The notes: a model not told the origin generated them from the letters alone. A stretch of 44,821 nt of DNA from CAZSXS01 sp964611385 (GCA_964611385.1 CAZSXS010000023.1:1-44821); one strand, 5' to 3'. Positions 16,721 to 24,982 are shown, counted from the first letter of the stretch. A program made the numbers and translations.

Positions 16721-17397
16721 AGGTGCTATCAAACAAAAACGAGATAGATTTAGGTAGTTATAACGCCTCATACCTGTCTCATGATTATCAACCATCCAAC
16801 TTTGCAGTTAAATCATTTTGGCCGGAAAATGCGCTAAGGCCAATACCTATCAGCTCAAAGCAATACTATGATTCATTGAAAGTAAAATTGCTATTCAAAA
16901 ACGCCACGATCAAAGAGTTTTCAGCCATGAATCAGCATTTAAAACAGTGTGAGATCAGCGATTTAGGAATCATTAACCTATTCTCAAAGGAAATAACCTT
17001 TGATTGCACGTTGCTGAAATCAACAATAGAATCAATTGTGACGGGAATGTTCATCGGTTTGTTTGAGTTTGATGCCTTAGCCTATGGAAAAATCTACAAG
17101 CTGGATATACGTTCATATACAACAAGTGCTAGCATACAGGGATCAAAGCCGACAAATGCCGTTTTAACATTTGAAAACGGTACCGGAGATACATCATTCA
17201 ATGGGATAACGGTTCGTTCGATGGTTCCGGGAGAACGTATTGTAGTGAATGGGGTACATAAAATTGTGTCGTTAAACGGGAAGAACGCATGGGAAAGGGT
17301 TGATATGATTAATTTCCCACAATTGAACCCCGGAGAAAACCAAATAAATGTAGTGGGAAATGCAGAAATAACACTGGAATACAAGGAGGTATGGTAG
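16717..17397 (+). CDS. Distal tail protein (Dit-like), apparent ATA start
   Basis: A 226-aa protein directly after the tape measure gene, the usual Dit place. The N-terminal half (FAVKSFWPENALRPIPISS, then YYDSLKVKLLFKNATIKEF) and the C-terminal carbohydrate-binding-like half (GTGDTSFNGITVRSMVPGERIVVNG) match the two-domain Dit plan; Dit forms the hub at the tail tip. The first standard codon is GTG 16723, but AAGGGGGG is best spaced to ATA 16717, which overlaps the tape measure stop in an ATAA arrangement and gives (M)KVLSNKNEID. Confidence 0.8.
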   Translation: MKVLSNKNEIDLGSYNASYLSHDYQPSNFAVKSFWPENALRPIPISSKQYYDSLKVKLLFKNATIKEFSAMNQHLKQCEISDLGIINLFSKEITFDCTLLKSTIESIVTGMFIGLFEFDALAYGKIYKLDIRSYTTSASIQGSKPTNAVLTFENGTGDTSFNGITVRSMVPGERIVVNGVHKIVSLNGKNAWERVDMINFPQLNPGENQINVVGNAEITLEYKEVW

Positions 17398-17398
17398 G

Positions 17399-19432
17399 GT
17401 GATATATTTATATAATGCCGGAGGCGTTGAGGGCATAGACGAACTAGAAAACCTACGAACCGTGCAAGTATTCAATTCCGGGGAAGACACCCTGATATTT
17501 GAAATCCCTACAGGCCATGAAAAGTACAAATTTTTCGAAGAGGAAAAGCGGCTAAAGTATGACAACCAATACTATACCATCAAGTCCATAGACGAACAGA
17601 CAAATGCCATCATATCCTGTAGGCTTGACCTAGATGATTTTCAAAAATCGGCTGTCATAAACTACCGGGAAGAAAATCAAAACCTTACCATGCTTTTAAA
17701 TTACGCCCTGACCGGTTCGGGATGGACGTTCCAAGATGCCGGAAAGGTTACAATTCGAAGGACAACAGAACTGGAGGCCGGAAACGTCCTTGACCTGTTA
17801 CGAATCGCCCAAGTTGTTTACAGGTGTGTATTTTACTATGATACCATGAACAAAATTTTGACTGTCTTTCCGTTGGATAATTTTGAGAACAAGGGAGTTT
17901 ATTTTACCGATGAACTCAACATTGACAATGTTTTCCTTCGGGGAGACAGTTTTGATTTTTGTACCCGGCTGATTCCAATTGGGGCAGATGGCTTGCGGAT
18001 TGATTCCATCAACAACGGAATAAGCTATGTCGAAAATTTTGAATACAGCAAAAAAGTTATTATAAGGGTGTGGAGAGACGAACGCTACATTGACGTGCAA
18101 TCCCTCAAAGATGATGCAATCGAAAAGCTCAAGGTGCTGTCAAAGCCCAACAGAAGCTATAAGCTGGACGTAATTGACCTATCTCACATTGATCTATACA
18201 AAGACCTAAAATTCAAGATAGGCGATAAGGTAACGCTTATAGACCGCAAGCGAAACATCAGAGTAGAGCATCAAATAGCAAAATATGAACGGTACCCGGA
18301 TAACCCTGAGAAAAGCAAAGCGGAGCTAGCAGCCACAGCAAAGGGTATGCAAGCGGTTGTAAAGAACCTGACCGGACTGATAGAGGGCAACAATGTTTCC
18401 ATCAACATCCAAGGCCGGAAGATCAGCAAGCTGACACTGGATATAGAGGCATTCACCCTGGAGCTTGGGAACTACTATACCAGGGGTGAGACTGAGATTT
18501 ACGTAGGGTCACAAATTCAAGCGGAGGCCCAGCGCATTAACCTCATCGTAGCGGAGCAGCAGACCAGTATTAATTCGCTGAGCGGGACGATTACAAACAA
18601 CACGACACGCATAGGAAGCCTTGAAGTAACCACGAATAGCATATCAGCCTCTGTATCTGCAAACCAACAAGCTATTGAAAATGAAGCAGCAGCACGGGTA
18701 CAGAGCACAGCATCAATCAGTGCAACGATTGATGACGATATAAAGCCAAGCATAAACCTAAAGGTATCCCAATCAACCTACAACACAGATATAGGAAACA
18801 TAAGCAGTAGGATCACAACAGCAGAAAGCTCTATAACACAGAATACTGATTCCATAAACCTAAAGGTATCCAAATCGGACTACACCGGAACCAGTTTGAT
18901 CAGCATGATTAATCTAACAGATTCCGAAATCCTGTTAGAAGCAAGTAGGATCAATTTCAAGGGGGCTGTAATGGTCAACAATACTATGAATTGGTTGGAT
19001 GATGATGGGAATTTGTATGGAACAATACGCAGCCGGAATGATTCAGAATACAGGGGAGTTCAGATTGAAAGTGAAAGAAACATTTCAATAAAAACTATGG
19101 GAGGATTCGAAACCGGGGTTACAGTAGACCTGACAGACAATAACGGAATGTTTGTTGTCAAGGGATTGGAATTTAATACCACAAGTTCATACAATAATCT
19201 GCTTTATGGGCGTTTAGCTGGTACAACACTACAATCAATGAGAGACACGCCAGTAAGGACACATTTGGATTTATGGAATAGGGTTTACATGCCAGCTGTT
19301 TTGCAGGGATCAGGAATAAACGATATAGTAGTTTATTTCACCAAAACAGGCCCAGGAATAAATGATGGTTTTTTTAGAATGGTTGCATTCGACATGCTTG
19401 GAAATGTAGAGCTGGACAGAATAATATCCTAG
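17399..19432 (+). CDS. Tail-associated protein (Tal-like tail tip)
   Basis: A 677-aa protein with the N-terminal plan of siphovirus Tal/gp37-type tail tip proteins: YNAGGVEGIDELENLRTVQVFN, then FEEEKRLKYDNQYYTIKSIDEQ and LLRIAQVVYRCVFYYDTMNKILTVFP. After about residue 330 it becomes repetitive, with Ser/Thr/Asn-rich coiled-coil stretches (SITQNTDSINLKVSKSDYTG), and ends in a beta-rich receptor-contact-like part. No lytic domain is visible. GTG 17399 is supported by AAGGAGG nine bases upstream. Confidence 0.82.
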   Translation: MIYLYNAGGVEGIDELENLRTVQVFNSGEDTLIFEIPTGHEKYKFFEEEKRLKYDNQYYTIKSIDEQTNAIISCRLDLDDFQKSAVINYREENQNLTMLLNYALTGSGWTFQDAGKVTIRRTTELEAGNVLDLLRIAQVVYRCVFYYDTMNKILTVFPLDNFENKGVYFTDELNIDNVFLRGDSFDFCTRLIPIGADGLRIDSINNGISYVENFEYSKKVIIRVWRDERYIDVQSLKDDAIEKLKVLSKPNRSYKLDVIDLSHIDLYKDLKFKIGDKVTLIDRKRNIRVEHQIAKYERYPDNPEKSKAELAATAKGMQAVVKNLTGLIEGNNVSINIQGRKISKLTLDIEAFTLELGNYYTRGETEIYVGSQIQAEAQRINLIVAEQQTSINSLSGTITNNTTRIGSLEVTTNSISASVSANQQAIENEAAARVQSTASISATIDDDIKPSINLKVSQSTYNTDIGNISSRITTAESSITQNTDSINLKVSKSDYTGTSLISMINLTDSEILLEASRINFKGAVMVNNTMNWLDDDGNLYGTIRSRNDSEYRGVQIESERNISIKTMGGFETGVTVDLTDNNGMFVVKGLEFNTTSSYNNLLYGRLAGTTLQSMRDTPVRTHLDLWNRVYMPAVLQGSGINDIVVYFTKTGPGINDGFFRMVAFDMLGNVELDRIIS

Positions 19433-19442
19433 GAGGAATTTT

Positions 19443-19754
19443 ATGATATCAACAAAAATTATCGGCACAGAAGAGAACCTTTACGAAAATGGTACGCGCA
19501 TTAATAAAAAAACAACCGAAACGACCTATGAGCTTTCGGATGATCTGTCCATCTTGGCACAGCATCATAACAGCCTTGCAATGAATCAGGCAGCCATTGA
19601 GCGAAACAAAAAATCAATGAAAGCCATCATGGACTCAAGTCAATCCGTAATGATGTCAAGCGAATTGACACGACTGGAACGAGAACAGGAGGTGCTTCGG
19701 AGGGCCATAGAAATTCAAAACGGAATTATCAAAGGATACCCGAAGGAAGAATAA
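19443..19754 (+). CDS. Small coiled-coil baseplate protein, 103 aa
   Basis: Unrecognised. The second half is a long charged helix (ALAMNQAAIERNKKSMKAI then ELTRLEREQEVLRRAIEIQ), probably a trimeric or dimeric coiled coil. It sits between the Tal-like and the BppU-like genes with AGGAGG just before ATG 19443, so a connecting role in the tail tip is likely but only by position. Confidence 0.7.
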   Translation: MISTKIIGTEENLYENGTRINKKTTETTYELSDDLSILAQHHNSLAMNQAAIERNKKSMKAIMDSSQSVMMSSELTRLEREQEVLRRAIEIQNGIIKGYPKEE

Positions 19755-19772
19755 GCGTAAGAGGGTGGAAGT

Positions 19773-21431
19773 ATGAAATTTAAGATTAGCGGGAGAACGA
19801 TTCAACAGCACAATGCATTCATTGGTGTGCAGGACGATAACGGGGTTGAAATCATAGATTTTGAATTACCCAGGATTTACGGCGAAACGGATCTGTACAC
19901 GGATGGAATCGTTTACATAGCCTGTATAAACAGTGCCAAGGAAAGCATTGTGGTTACGCCGGAGAAATTCAAAAATGAGGATGATACATTTACAATACGT
20001 TGGATTGTAGGAAGTGAAGTTACAGCTAAAAAGGGAACTATGCACGCCTTGATCAGGATTGAGTCACTAATGGGGCTGATATGGCAGTCATTCCCAACTA
20101 CATTTCAAATTATGAACAACCTTCCGTTCACCAGTCCACAGCCGGTATTTTATAGTAGGATGAACAGCAAAGCAGCCATACCCATTGAAGCGGATTCAAT
20201 GGGCATGGCTGCTTTGTATTCGGTGGAAGTTCAAGCGGATGTAGCAGATACCATACCCGAACCGTTCATCAGCATTAGTAACAGAAAAATAAATATCCCA
20301 TCATCGTTGATGAATATAGCAACACAAAACGACAGCGGAACCAAGCTGGTGTACATTGAGGCCCCAAGGTACTATGACGGACATGACCTAGGAGATTATG
20401 TAGCCGTGCTGAAATGCGTTTCAAGCGGTGGTAAAAGCGAAATCATGTTCACAGAATCAAGTACAAAATTTACAAAAATTGTGTTCGAGGATAAGGTAAG
20501 GTGCAAATGGACGCTTCTACCGCCACAAACCAGCTATGCGGGAAGCTTAAAGCTTCAATTTTACCTTGCGAAAAAGCTTGGTGATGAATCATACAAGTGG
20601 GAAACGGATGGAAGTTCATCGGTAAACATTTACACCAGTATTGACGCACAGCCGGTAATACCAACTACACCGGGTTATCTTGAAGAATTCCTAACCACCA
20701 TAAGTAATTTAGCGGAGGAAACGGCCGCGAATGCAAGTACAGCAAGGGACAAAGCCACAGAAGCATCAACAAGTGCAACAGAGGCCAAAAACAGCGAAAC
20801 CCTTGCAATGATGTATGCAGTAGGGCAGAACCCGGACGGTACAAACAATTCAGAACCAATACCCAAGTCGGCGAAAAAATATGCCTCAGAGGCGGGATTA
20901 TATTCACAGCAAGCAGCAGCGGATGCAGAAACGGCAGTAGAAGCCTCCAATGTGGCAATAAGCCAAGCAGATCGGGCAAAAGATGAAGCGGATCGGGCAG
21001 CGGCAGCGGTAGGAATTGAATTCGCGTCTGAGGAAGAGGCAAGGAAAGGGAAAAGTACAATAAAATACATGAATCCGGCACAAACGTTCAATGCAATTGA
21101 CCAGTGGACAAAAGATAATTCCAATATTTATAAAATATTTGTAATACTGGAGGATACAGTAACCAAGGTCAAGCTATCCGTGCGGGTGGAAAACGGTAGC
21201 ATAACAATAACGGAAACACCGATGAGTAATCCGGTGATCAGGGAACTGATATTCAAGGATAGGAATGATAGTGCTGTGAATGTTGCGGTTCGGGTTGAAA
21301 ATGGGGTGGTTAGCCTAGTCGAGACGGAACAGGAAGGGGTTTTGTACGAAACATTCTTGGACGTGCAAAAAGGAATTGTTACAGAGGTTTATGTGGAAAA
21401 TAGACAATTGTGTATAATGGAGGTAGCGTAA
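19773..21431 (+). CDS. Baseplate upper protein (BppU-like)
   Basis: A 552-aa protein. The first 135 residues (GRTIQQHNAFIGVQDDNGVEIIDFELPRIYGETDL) and residues 140-290 look like two related immunoglobulin-like baseplate domains. Residues 300-410 are an Ala/Thr-rich coiled coil (ETAANASTARDKATEASTSATEAK), ending in three short beta repeats around VRVENG. This is the plan of BppU-type adaptors that hold receptor-binding proteins. A long near-perfect hairpin lies in the DNA at 20169-20215. Confidence 0.72.
   Translation: MKFKISGRTIQQHNAFIGVQDDNGVEIIDFELPRIYGETDLYTDGIVYIACINSAKESIVVTPEKFKNEDDTFTIRWIVGSEVTAKKGTMHALIRIESLMGLIWQSFPTTFQIMNNLPFTSPQPVFYSRMNSKAAIPIEADSMGMAALYSVEVQADVADTIPEPFISISNRKINIPSSLMNIATQNDSGTKLVYIEAPRYYDGHDLGDYVAVLKCVSSGGKSEIMFTESSTKFTKIVFEDKVRCKWTLLPPQTSYAGSLKLQFYLAKKLGDESYKWETDGSSSVNIYTSIDAQPVIPTTPGYLEEFLTTISNLAEETAANASTARDKATEASTSATEAKNSETLAMMYAVGQNPDGTNNSEPIPKSAKKYASEAGLYSQQAAADAETAVEASNVAISQADRAKDEADRAAAAVGIEFASEEEARKGKSTIKYMNPAQTFNAIDQWTKDNSNIYKIFVILEDTVTKVKLSVRVENGSITITETPMSNPVIRELIFKDRNDSAVNVAVRVENGVVSLVETEQEGVLYETFLDVQKGIVTEVYVENRQLCIMEVA
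20169..20215. repeat. Long inverted repeat inside the baseplate gene
   Basis: Arms 20169-20189 and 20195-20215 pair at 20 of 21 positions around a 5-base loop, followed by TTTGTATT at 20213. The arms encode NSKAAIPIEA and SMGMAALY in frame, so the structure coexists with an intact reading frame. Function is unknown. Confidence 0.85.
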
Positions 21432-22075
21432 TGGCTATAGGCGATAAAATTAAAATGTTGACAAGTAATGATTTCGCGTCTAAATCGGAGGCTGAGGCTG
21501 GAACAAATACAGACAAACCGATGAATTCAGCCAGAACAAAGGAAGCCATAATTAAAAATTTACCGACTTCTATTCCGGCAAGTGGGGGTAATTCTGATAC
21601 AGTGGATAATAAACATGCATCGGATTTTGTTTCGATAGCAAATGTGGAACTGACAAATAAAAATTTTGACGATTTCAAACAATTGAACCAATCCTCACGG
21701 ATAGCATTTGATGAAAATCCTACAAATGCGTGGCCTAATGCAGTAGGATGGGCCGCTACTGTAAATTACGGATCTAGCAGTAACGTATTTAACCAGGTAG
21801 CGTATAGCAATTATGGTGACATCATCAATAGGGGGTACACTGGATGGGATGGGTATTTTGATTGGCATAAAATAGTACGTATAAATATGGATACGAATAT
21901 TGCTAATGCTAATTTTAAATTGCCTACGGCAAACACAGGTGTGTATTATCCGCGAAATATAGCAATTGGGACATCTTCAACCATTCCAACGGGGGCCGTC
22001 CAGGGAGATATATACGTTGAACGAGCAACAGGTGGGGATAGAATACACAGTTTTATAGGGGGTGCATGGTCATGA
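21431..22075 (+). CDS. Phage tail fibre / receptor-binding-type protein
   Basis: A 214-aa protein following the baseplate gene, starting at ATG 21431, which overlaps the previous stop and has GGAGGT upstream. The N-terminus carries a hinge-like region (SEAEAGTNTDKPMNSARTKEAI) and a VDNKHASDFVSIANVELTNKNFDDF segment as in many fibre proteins; the middle is aromatic and Gly/Asn-rich (NRGYTGWDGYFDWHKIVRINMDTN). This fits a short receptor-binding fibre. The exact family is uncertain. Confidence 0.7.
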   Translation: MAIGDKIKMLTSNDFASKSEAEAGTNTDKPMNSARTKEAIIKNLPTSIPASGGNSDTVDNKHASDFVSIANVELTNKNFDDFKQLNQSSRIAFDENPTNAWPNAVGWAATVNYGSSSNVFNQVAYSNYGDIINRGYTGWDGYFDWHKIVRINMDTNIANANFKLPTANTGVYYPRNIAIGTSSTIPTGAVQGDIYVERATGGDRIHSFIGGAWS

Positions 22076-22671
22076 TGGAAGCAAAATTAAATACAGATTA
22101 TTTGAAACACAATAGCAACCTATATGAAATAATCCATAGATCAGGGGAACGCATGTATCAAAACCTAATTGATGATACACCAGTTTTGATTATCAATTAT
22201 GATTTTGTTAATGCTCCAGAAAATCCAGAATCAATCAGTGAATTTATGATTGTGCGCTATGAATTGGTTCCGTATTTGGTGGATGATGGGTTGGAGGAAT
22301 ACGAGGAACCAATAACAGAACCTGGTACTGATATTGATGGAAATGAAATTTTGATTTTGAAAAACATAATCAAAACACGCCCAAAATACCGAATGGAATT
22401 TAAAATCGAGGAACGGATATTAGGTGAATACACTGGACTGATATTCATCAGACAGGACGGTAATACTATTCATTTTGCCCAATCCGAAAACCCTGACATA
22501 GGTGAGGAAATAGCCAATGCTGAGGCCGTCAAAATAGAATCAGATCGTGTACGTATCCAAATGATGATTGACTACATTGACAATCAGCCTACGCCCATGG
22601 CAGCAAGAACCAGATTTGATCCAAGGCAAGCATTGCGTTCCAAATTAATTGAAGAATTAGAAAACATGTAG
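22072..22671 (+). CDS. Hypothetical tail-region protein, 199 aa
   Basis: Not recognised. The N-terminal 135 residues are mixed beta/alpha with acidic stretches (VDDGLEEYEEPITEPGTDIDG), and the C-terminal part is a helix-rich QMMIDYIDNQPTPMAARTRFDPRQALRSKLIEELENM tail. Its overlap with the fibre gene (ATGA) suggests a fibre chaperone or accessory. ATG 22066, 22072 and 22075 are all possible; 22072 fits the GGGGGTG spacing best. A terminator follows. Confidence 0.65.
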   Translation: MMEAKLNTDYLKHNSNLYEIIHRSGERMYQNLIDDTPVLIINYDFVNAPENPESISEFMIVRYELVPYLVDDGLEEYEEPITEPGTDIDGNEILILKNIIKTRPKYRMEFKIEERILGEYTGLIFIRQDGNTIHFAQSENPDIGEEIANAEAVKIESDRVRIQMMIDYIDNQPTPMAARTRFDPRQALRSKLIEELENM

Positions 22672-22673
22672 AG

Positions 22674-22699
22674 ATCAGAGACAAATCTCTGATTTTTTT
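22674..22699 (+). terminator. Terminator between tail and lysis genes
   Basis: ATCAGAGA and TCTCTGAT pair as a perfect 8-bp stem around CAAA, followed by seven T residues. It ends the structural transcript just before the endolysin gene. Confidence 0.85.
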
Positions 22700-22720
22700 A
22701 TTTTAAAGGAGGACATTTAC

Positions 22721-23407
22721 ATGAAAATCATTCAAAACCTACTAACCATGGGCCAAACCAACGGACGAACCGGCCAAAAACTGATACCAAAAGGTATTGT
22801 GATCCATTACGTAGGGAATCCAAACAGCACAGCCGTGAATAACCGGAACTATTTCGAGAGTGGATCCGGGGGAAATGGTGTATCAGCACACTACATCGTA
22901 GGCCTACAGGGAGAAATCGTTCAATGCGTGCCAGAGACCGAGTGCGCCCAACATGCCGGGAAATCGTATGGAACCCAATGGGAAGCACAAGCCAAGAAAA
23001 ATAATAGTACATATATGGGCATTGAGGTGTGCCATCCGGACGCGTCCGGTAAATTCAATGTTGATTCCTATTCGGCGTTGGTAGAACTCTGTGCGGACAT
23101 ATGCACACGATACAATTTCACACAGATTGATGTATACCGACATTACGATGTTACAGGCAAAAAATGCCCAATGTATTATGTGAACAATCAGCAGGCCTGG
23201 GAAACCATGCTTGTAGACATCGGAATGGCAATCATCAGGCAGAACAATCCGCATGCGGGAATTCTGCACACACCATCAGATTGGGCAATGGAGGCATGGG
23301 CGTGGGGAATCAAAAACGGGATTACGGATGGAACATTCCCAAAGGACAACTGCACACGGGAGCAGATTGTGGCAATGCTCTATCGCTTTTCAAAATTAAA
23401 AATTTAA
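22721..23407 (+). CDS. Endolysin, N-acetylmuramoyl-L-alanine amidase
   Basis: An Amidase_2/PGRP-type zinc amidase that cuts the bond between N-acetylmuramic acid and L-alanine. Zinc ligands are visible as His29 (IVIHYVGN), His141 (YRHYDVTG) and Cys149 (GKKCP), with Glu102 (MGIEVCH) nearby. The C-terminal 45 residues (SDWAMEAWAWGIKNGITDG and REQIVAMLYRF) form an S-layer-homology-like cell wall anchoring motif seen in clostridial phage lysins. The AAAGGAGG site precedes ATG 22721. Confidence 0.95.
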   Translation: MKIIQNLLTMGQTNGRTGQKLIPKGIVIHYVGNPNSTAVNNRNYFESGSGGNGVSAHYIVGLQGEIVQCVPETECAQHAGKSYGTQWEAQAKKNNSTYMGIEVCHPDASGKFNVDSYSALVELCADICTRYNFTQIDVYRHYDVTGKKCPMYYVNNQQAWETMLVDIGMAIIRQNNPHAGILHTPSDWAMEAWAWGIKNGITDGTFPKDNCTREQIVAMLYRFSKLKI

Positions 23408-23428
23408 TCAAAAACAGGAGGAAATATC

Positions 23429-23836
23429 ATGGACATTTTGAATTATGTAAAGGTTGTATTTGGATTCATAGGGGCCTTCTTAGGGTTACTGTTCGGACAG
23501 CTTGACGGGTTTTTGTTTGCGCTTATTATGTTTGTCATTTTAGACTACATTACCGGCCTGATGTGTGCTTTCATCAACAAGAATCTATCCAGTGAGATTG
23601 GTGCCAAGGGCATTTTCAAAAAAATAGTAATTTTCGTTGTCGTAATGCTTGGCCATATAATCGACAGTAAAGTAATAGGTGATGTTAGCGTACTTCGCAC
23701 AACAGTAATTTTCTTCTACTTGGCAAACGAGGGAATATCATTACTTGAAAACGTAACGATCATAGGCCTTCCGGTTCCGGAAAAATTGAAACAGGTTCTC
23801 ATGCAAATAAAAGAAAAAGACAATAATAAAGACTAA
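23429..23836 (+). CDS. Phage holin
   Basis: A 135-aa membrane protein placed 21 bases after the endolysin. It has about three hydrophobic segments (FIGAFLGLLFGQ, FALIMFVILDYITGLMCAFI, IVIFVVVMLGHII) with a charged C-terminus (KLKQVLMQIKEKDNNKD), matching the Phage_holin_4 / toxin-secretion holin plan, including the conserved DYITG in the second segment. Holins make membrane holes that release the endolysin. It has GGAGG before ATG 23429. Confidence 0.9.
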   Translation: MDILNYVKVVFGFIGAFLGLLFGQLDGFLFALIMFVILDYITGLMCAFINKNLSSEIGAKGIFKKIVIFVVVMLGHIIDSKVIGDVSVLRTTVIFFYLANEGISLLENVTIIGLPVPEKLKQVLMQIKEKDNNKD

Positions 23837-23848
23837 GGGGTTGGTGAC

Positions 23849-24079
23849 GTGAGCTACATGAGCGATAAACGTCATATTAAAAACCACTTTAAGCTATACG
23901 GATATAAATTACCCGAAAATATATCTCTAGGTGATATTGACAAAACAATTTGCCTAGAGATATTCAAAAACAAGCATGATGAAAGATTCGTTGCTGATTT
24001 AACAGGCTATACGATTCCAGGGATTAAGTATAGGCTTAAGCATGTTATAGTGCCGACTTTGGTGGGGAGATTGGAATGA
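23849..24079 (+). CDS. Small basic prophage protein, 76 aa
   Basis: Unrecognised. It is basic (pI likely above 9), with a possible helix-turn-helix-like end (FVADLTGYTIPGIKYRLKHVI), so DNA or RNA binding is possible but not shown. It starts at GTG 23849 after AAGGGGTTGGTGAC, 12 bases beyond the holin, and ends at the terminator. An in-frame ATG lies at 23858. Confidence 0.55.
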   Translation: MSYMSDKRHIKNHFKLYGYKLPENISLGDIDKTICLEIFKNKHDERFVADLTGYTIPGIKYRLKHVIVPTLVGRLE

Positions 24080-24080
24080 A

Positions 24081-24103
24081 AAAAGCCCCGTTAAGGGGCT
24101 TTT
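24081..24103. terminator. Bidirectional terminator after the lysis genes
   Basis: AAAAGCCCC and GGGGCTTTT form a perfect 9-bp stem around GTTAA, with T runs on both strands. It separates the rightward late genes from the leftward small genes. Confidence 0.9.
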
Positions 24104-24245
24104 AATTAGGCTTTACTTCATCGTTTTCACATCCACATTCGGCACAAATAAATACTTTTGTGCCATTTGGTGTCGTCCATTGATATATTTGATTAGTCCA
24201 TTTATAACAATCTGTGCAAACTTGCTCAATTTTTTCGATATTCAT
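24102..24245 (-). CDS. Tiny zinc-ribbon protein, 47 aa
   Basis: Missed by a length cut-off but well supported: AAAGGA lies before the ATG at 24245 and the frame ends inside the bidirectional terminator. The product has CTDC near residues 10-13 and CAECGC at residues 34-39, four spaced cysteines that would bind one zinc. It is the last of the leftward genes and probably shares their promoter. Function unknown. Confidence 0.6.
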   Translation of the reverse strand: MNIEKIEQVCTDCYKWTNQIYQWTTPNGTKVFICAECGCENDEVKPN

Positions 24246-24285
24246 TTCAATCCTTTCTGCTGGTTAACCGACCGGCGGCAGTGAA

Positions 24286-24387
24286 TCAAAACCAAGTCCT
24301 AACCAATAACACTAACCCCACAAGAACAATTACAAGCCAAAAAAAATTAATTGCAACTCTAAGAATTTCAAAAACTATTTTTTTCAT
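24286..24387 (-). CDS. Tiny membrane peptide, 33 aa
   Basis: A 33-aa frame beginning MKKIVFEIL and continuing as one hydrophobic segment (NFFWLVIVLVGLVLLV) with a basic tail. It could be a membrane peptide of the kind found as phage morons or type I toxins, but no antisense RNA is visible. There is no good ribosome site before the ATG, so confidence is low. Confidence 0.35.
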   Translation of the reverse strand: MKKIVFEILRVAINFFWLVIVLVGLVLLVRTWF

Positions 24388-24424
24388 ATTGATTTTACGG
24401 TGGAACAATGATATATTTTTGAAA

Positions 24425-24447
24425 GTAGGGGGAGTTTAACCCCCTAC
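24425..24447 (-). terminator. Hairpin downstream of the 40-aa leftward gene
   Basis: GTAGGGGG and CCCCCTAC pair as a perfect 8-bp stem, four bases after the leftward stop codon, with a short T stretch on that strand. It may be a partial terminator that reduces expression of the two downstream tiny genes. Confidence 0.5.
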
Positions 24448-24451
24448 ACTA

Positions 24452-24574
24452 TCACTTGACACTATCGTAAATCATTTTTACGACTGCTACTAATGTGCCA
24501 AGTTTCAGCATTAGTTCGGTAAGTGCTTCCAACACTTTGCCGGACTTTTTTATTGCTGAAATTAATCTGTCCAC
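24452..24574 (-). CDS. Small leftward protein, 40 aa, holin-like amphipathic
   Basis: Starts at GTG 24574, which has a full-consensus AAAGGAGGTG ribosome site and lies just downstream of a perfect promoter (24600-24628). The frame is open further upstream, but that part overlaps the promoter and has no ribosome site. The 40-aa product begins MDRLISAIKKSGKVLEALTELM and ends LGTLVAVVKMIYDSVK, a basic amphipathic helix then a short hydrophobic one. Unrecognised; it might act at the membrane. Confidence 0.6.
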   Translation of the reverse strand: MDRLISAIKKSGKVLEALTELMLKLGTLVAVVKMIYDSVK

Positions 24575-24599
24575 CGTGTACACCTCCTTTCTGAAAAGA

Positions 24600-24628
24600 A
24601 TTATATCATATGTTCCCATGAATGTCAA
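24600..24628 (-). promoter_or_regulatory. Consensus sigma-A promoter, leftward
   Basis: Read on the minus strand: TTGACA (24628-24623), 17-base spacer, TATAAT (24605-24600). Both boxes are perfect. It drives the leftward tiny genes and is back to back with the promoter of the ribbon-helix-helix gene. Confidence 0.85.
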
Positions 24629-24661
24629 TGGACTTTTATGAAATATTTGTAAAAATATTAA

Positions 24662-24690
24662 TGGACACATGAAGTTTAATATGATACAAT
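24662..24690 (+). promoter_or_regulatory. Promoter of the ribbon-helix-helix gene
   Basis: TGGACA (24662-24667), 17-base spacer, TACAAT (24685-24690). Between it and the leftward promoter lies an AT-rich imperfect palindrome around AATATTTGTAAAAATATT, a candidate operator for both promoters. Confidence 0.7.
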
Positions 24691-24717
24691 GCACAAAAAA
24701 ATAAAGGTGTGATTAAT

Positions 24718-24891
24718 ATGGCTACAAAAGCACAACTTGAGGGTAATAAAAGATATTTGCAAAAGCTTGATGAAATCAGAATACGGCTGCCTAAAGGCCA
24801 AAAAGAAGCTATTAAGACATTCGCCGAAAGTAAAGGTCAAAGCGTGAACAGTTTTATTGCCGATTTAATTAACAAGGCCATGAATGAATAA
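24718..24891 (+). CDS. Arc-type ribbon-helix-helix regulator, 57 aa
   Basis: The sequence EIRIRLPKGQKEAIKTFAESKGQSVNSFIADLINKAM is a ribbon-helix-helix fold: a beta strand that reads DNA followed by two helices, as in Arc/MetJ repressors. It is likely a dimeric repressor. The ATG at 24718 has AAAGGTGTGAT upstream. Its gene faces divergent tiny genes and ends in a strong terminator, so it most likely controls the divergent promoters and perhaps the palindrome at 24983. Confidence 0.82.
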   Translation: MATKAQLEGNKRYLQKLDEIRIRLPKGQKEAIKTFAESKGQSVNSFIADLINKAMNE

Positions 24892-24930
24892 AACAAACCC
24901 TACGGATTTTCAACGTAGGGTTTGTTTTAT
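24891..24930 (+). terminator. Strong terminator after the ribbon-helix-helix gene
   Basis: A perfect 14-bp stem (AAACAAACCCTACG with its complement, 24891-24904 and 24914-24927) with T-rich flanks on both sides. It isolates the regulator from the next gene. Confidence 0.92.
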
Positions 24931-24982
24931 TTTCTATTCTTTTTCTATACTTTTTTGGTTCACAAAAGCTGTAAAATTATCT

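Noticed and set aside
24286..24387. 33-aa peptide as a type I toxin
   Set aside because: No antisense RNA promoter or antitoxin is visible; reported only as a low-confidence small gene.
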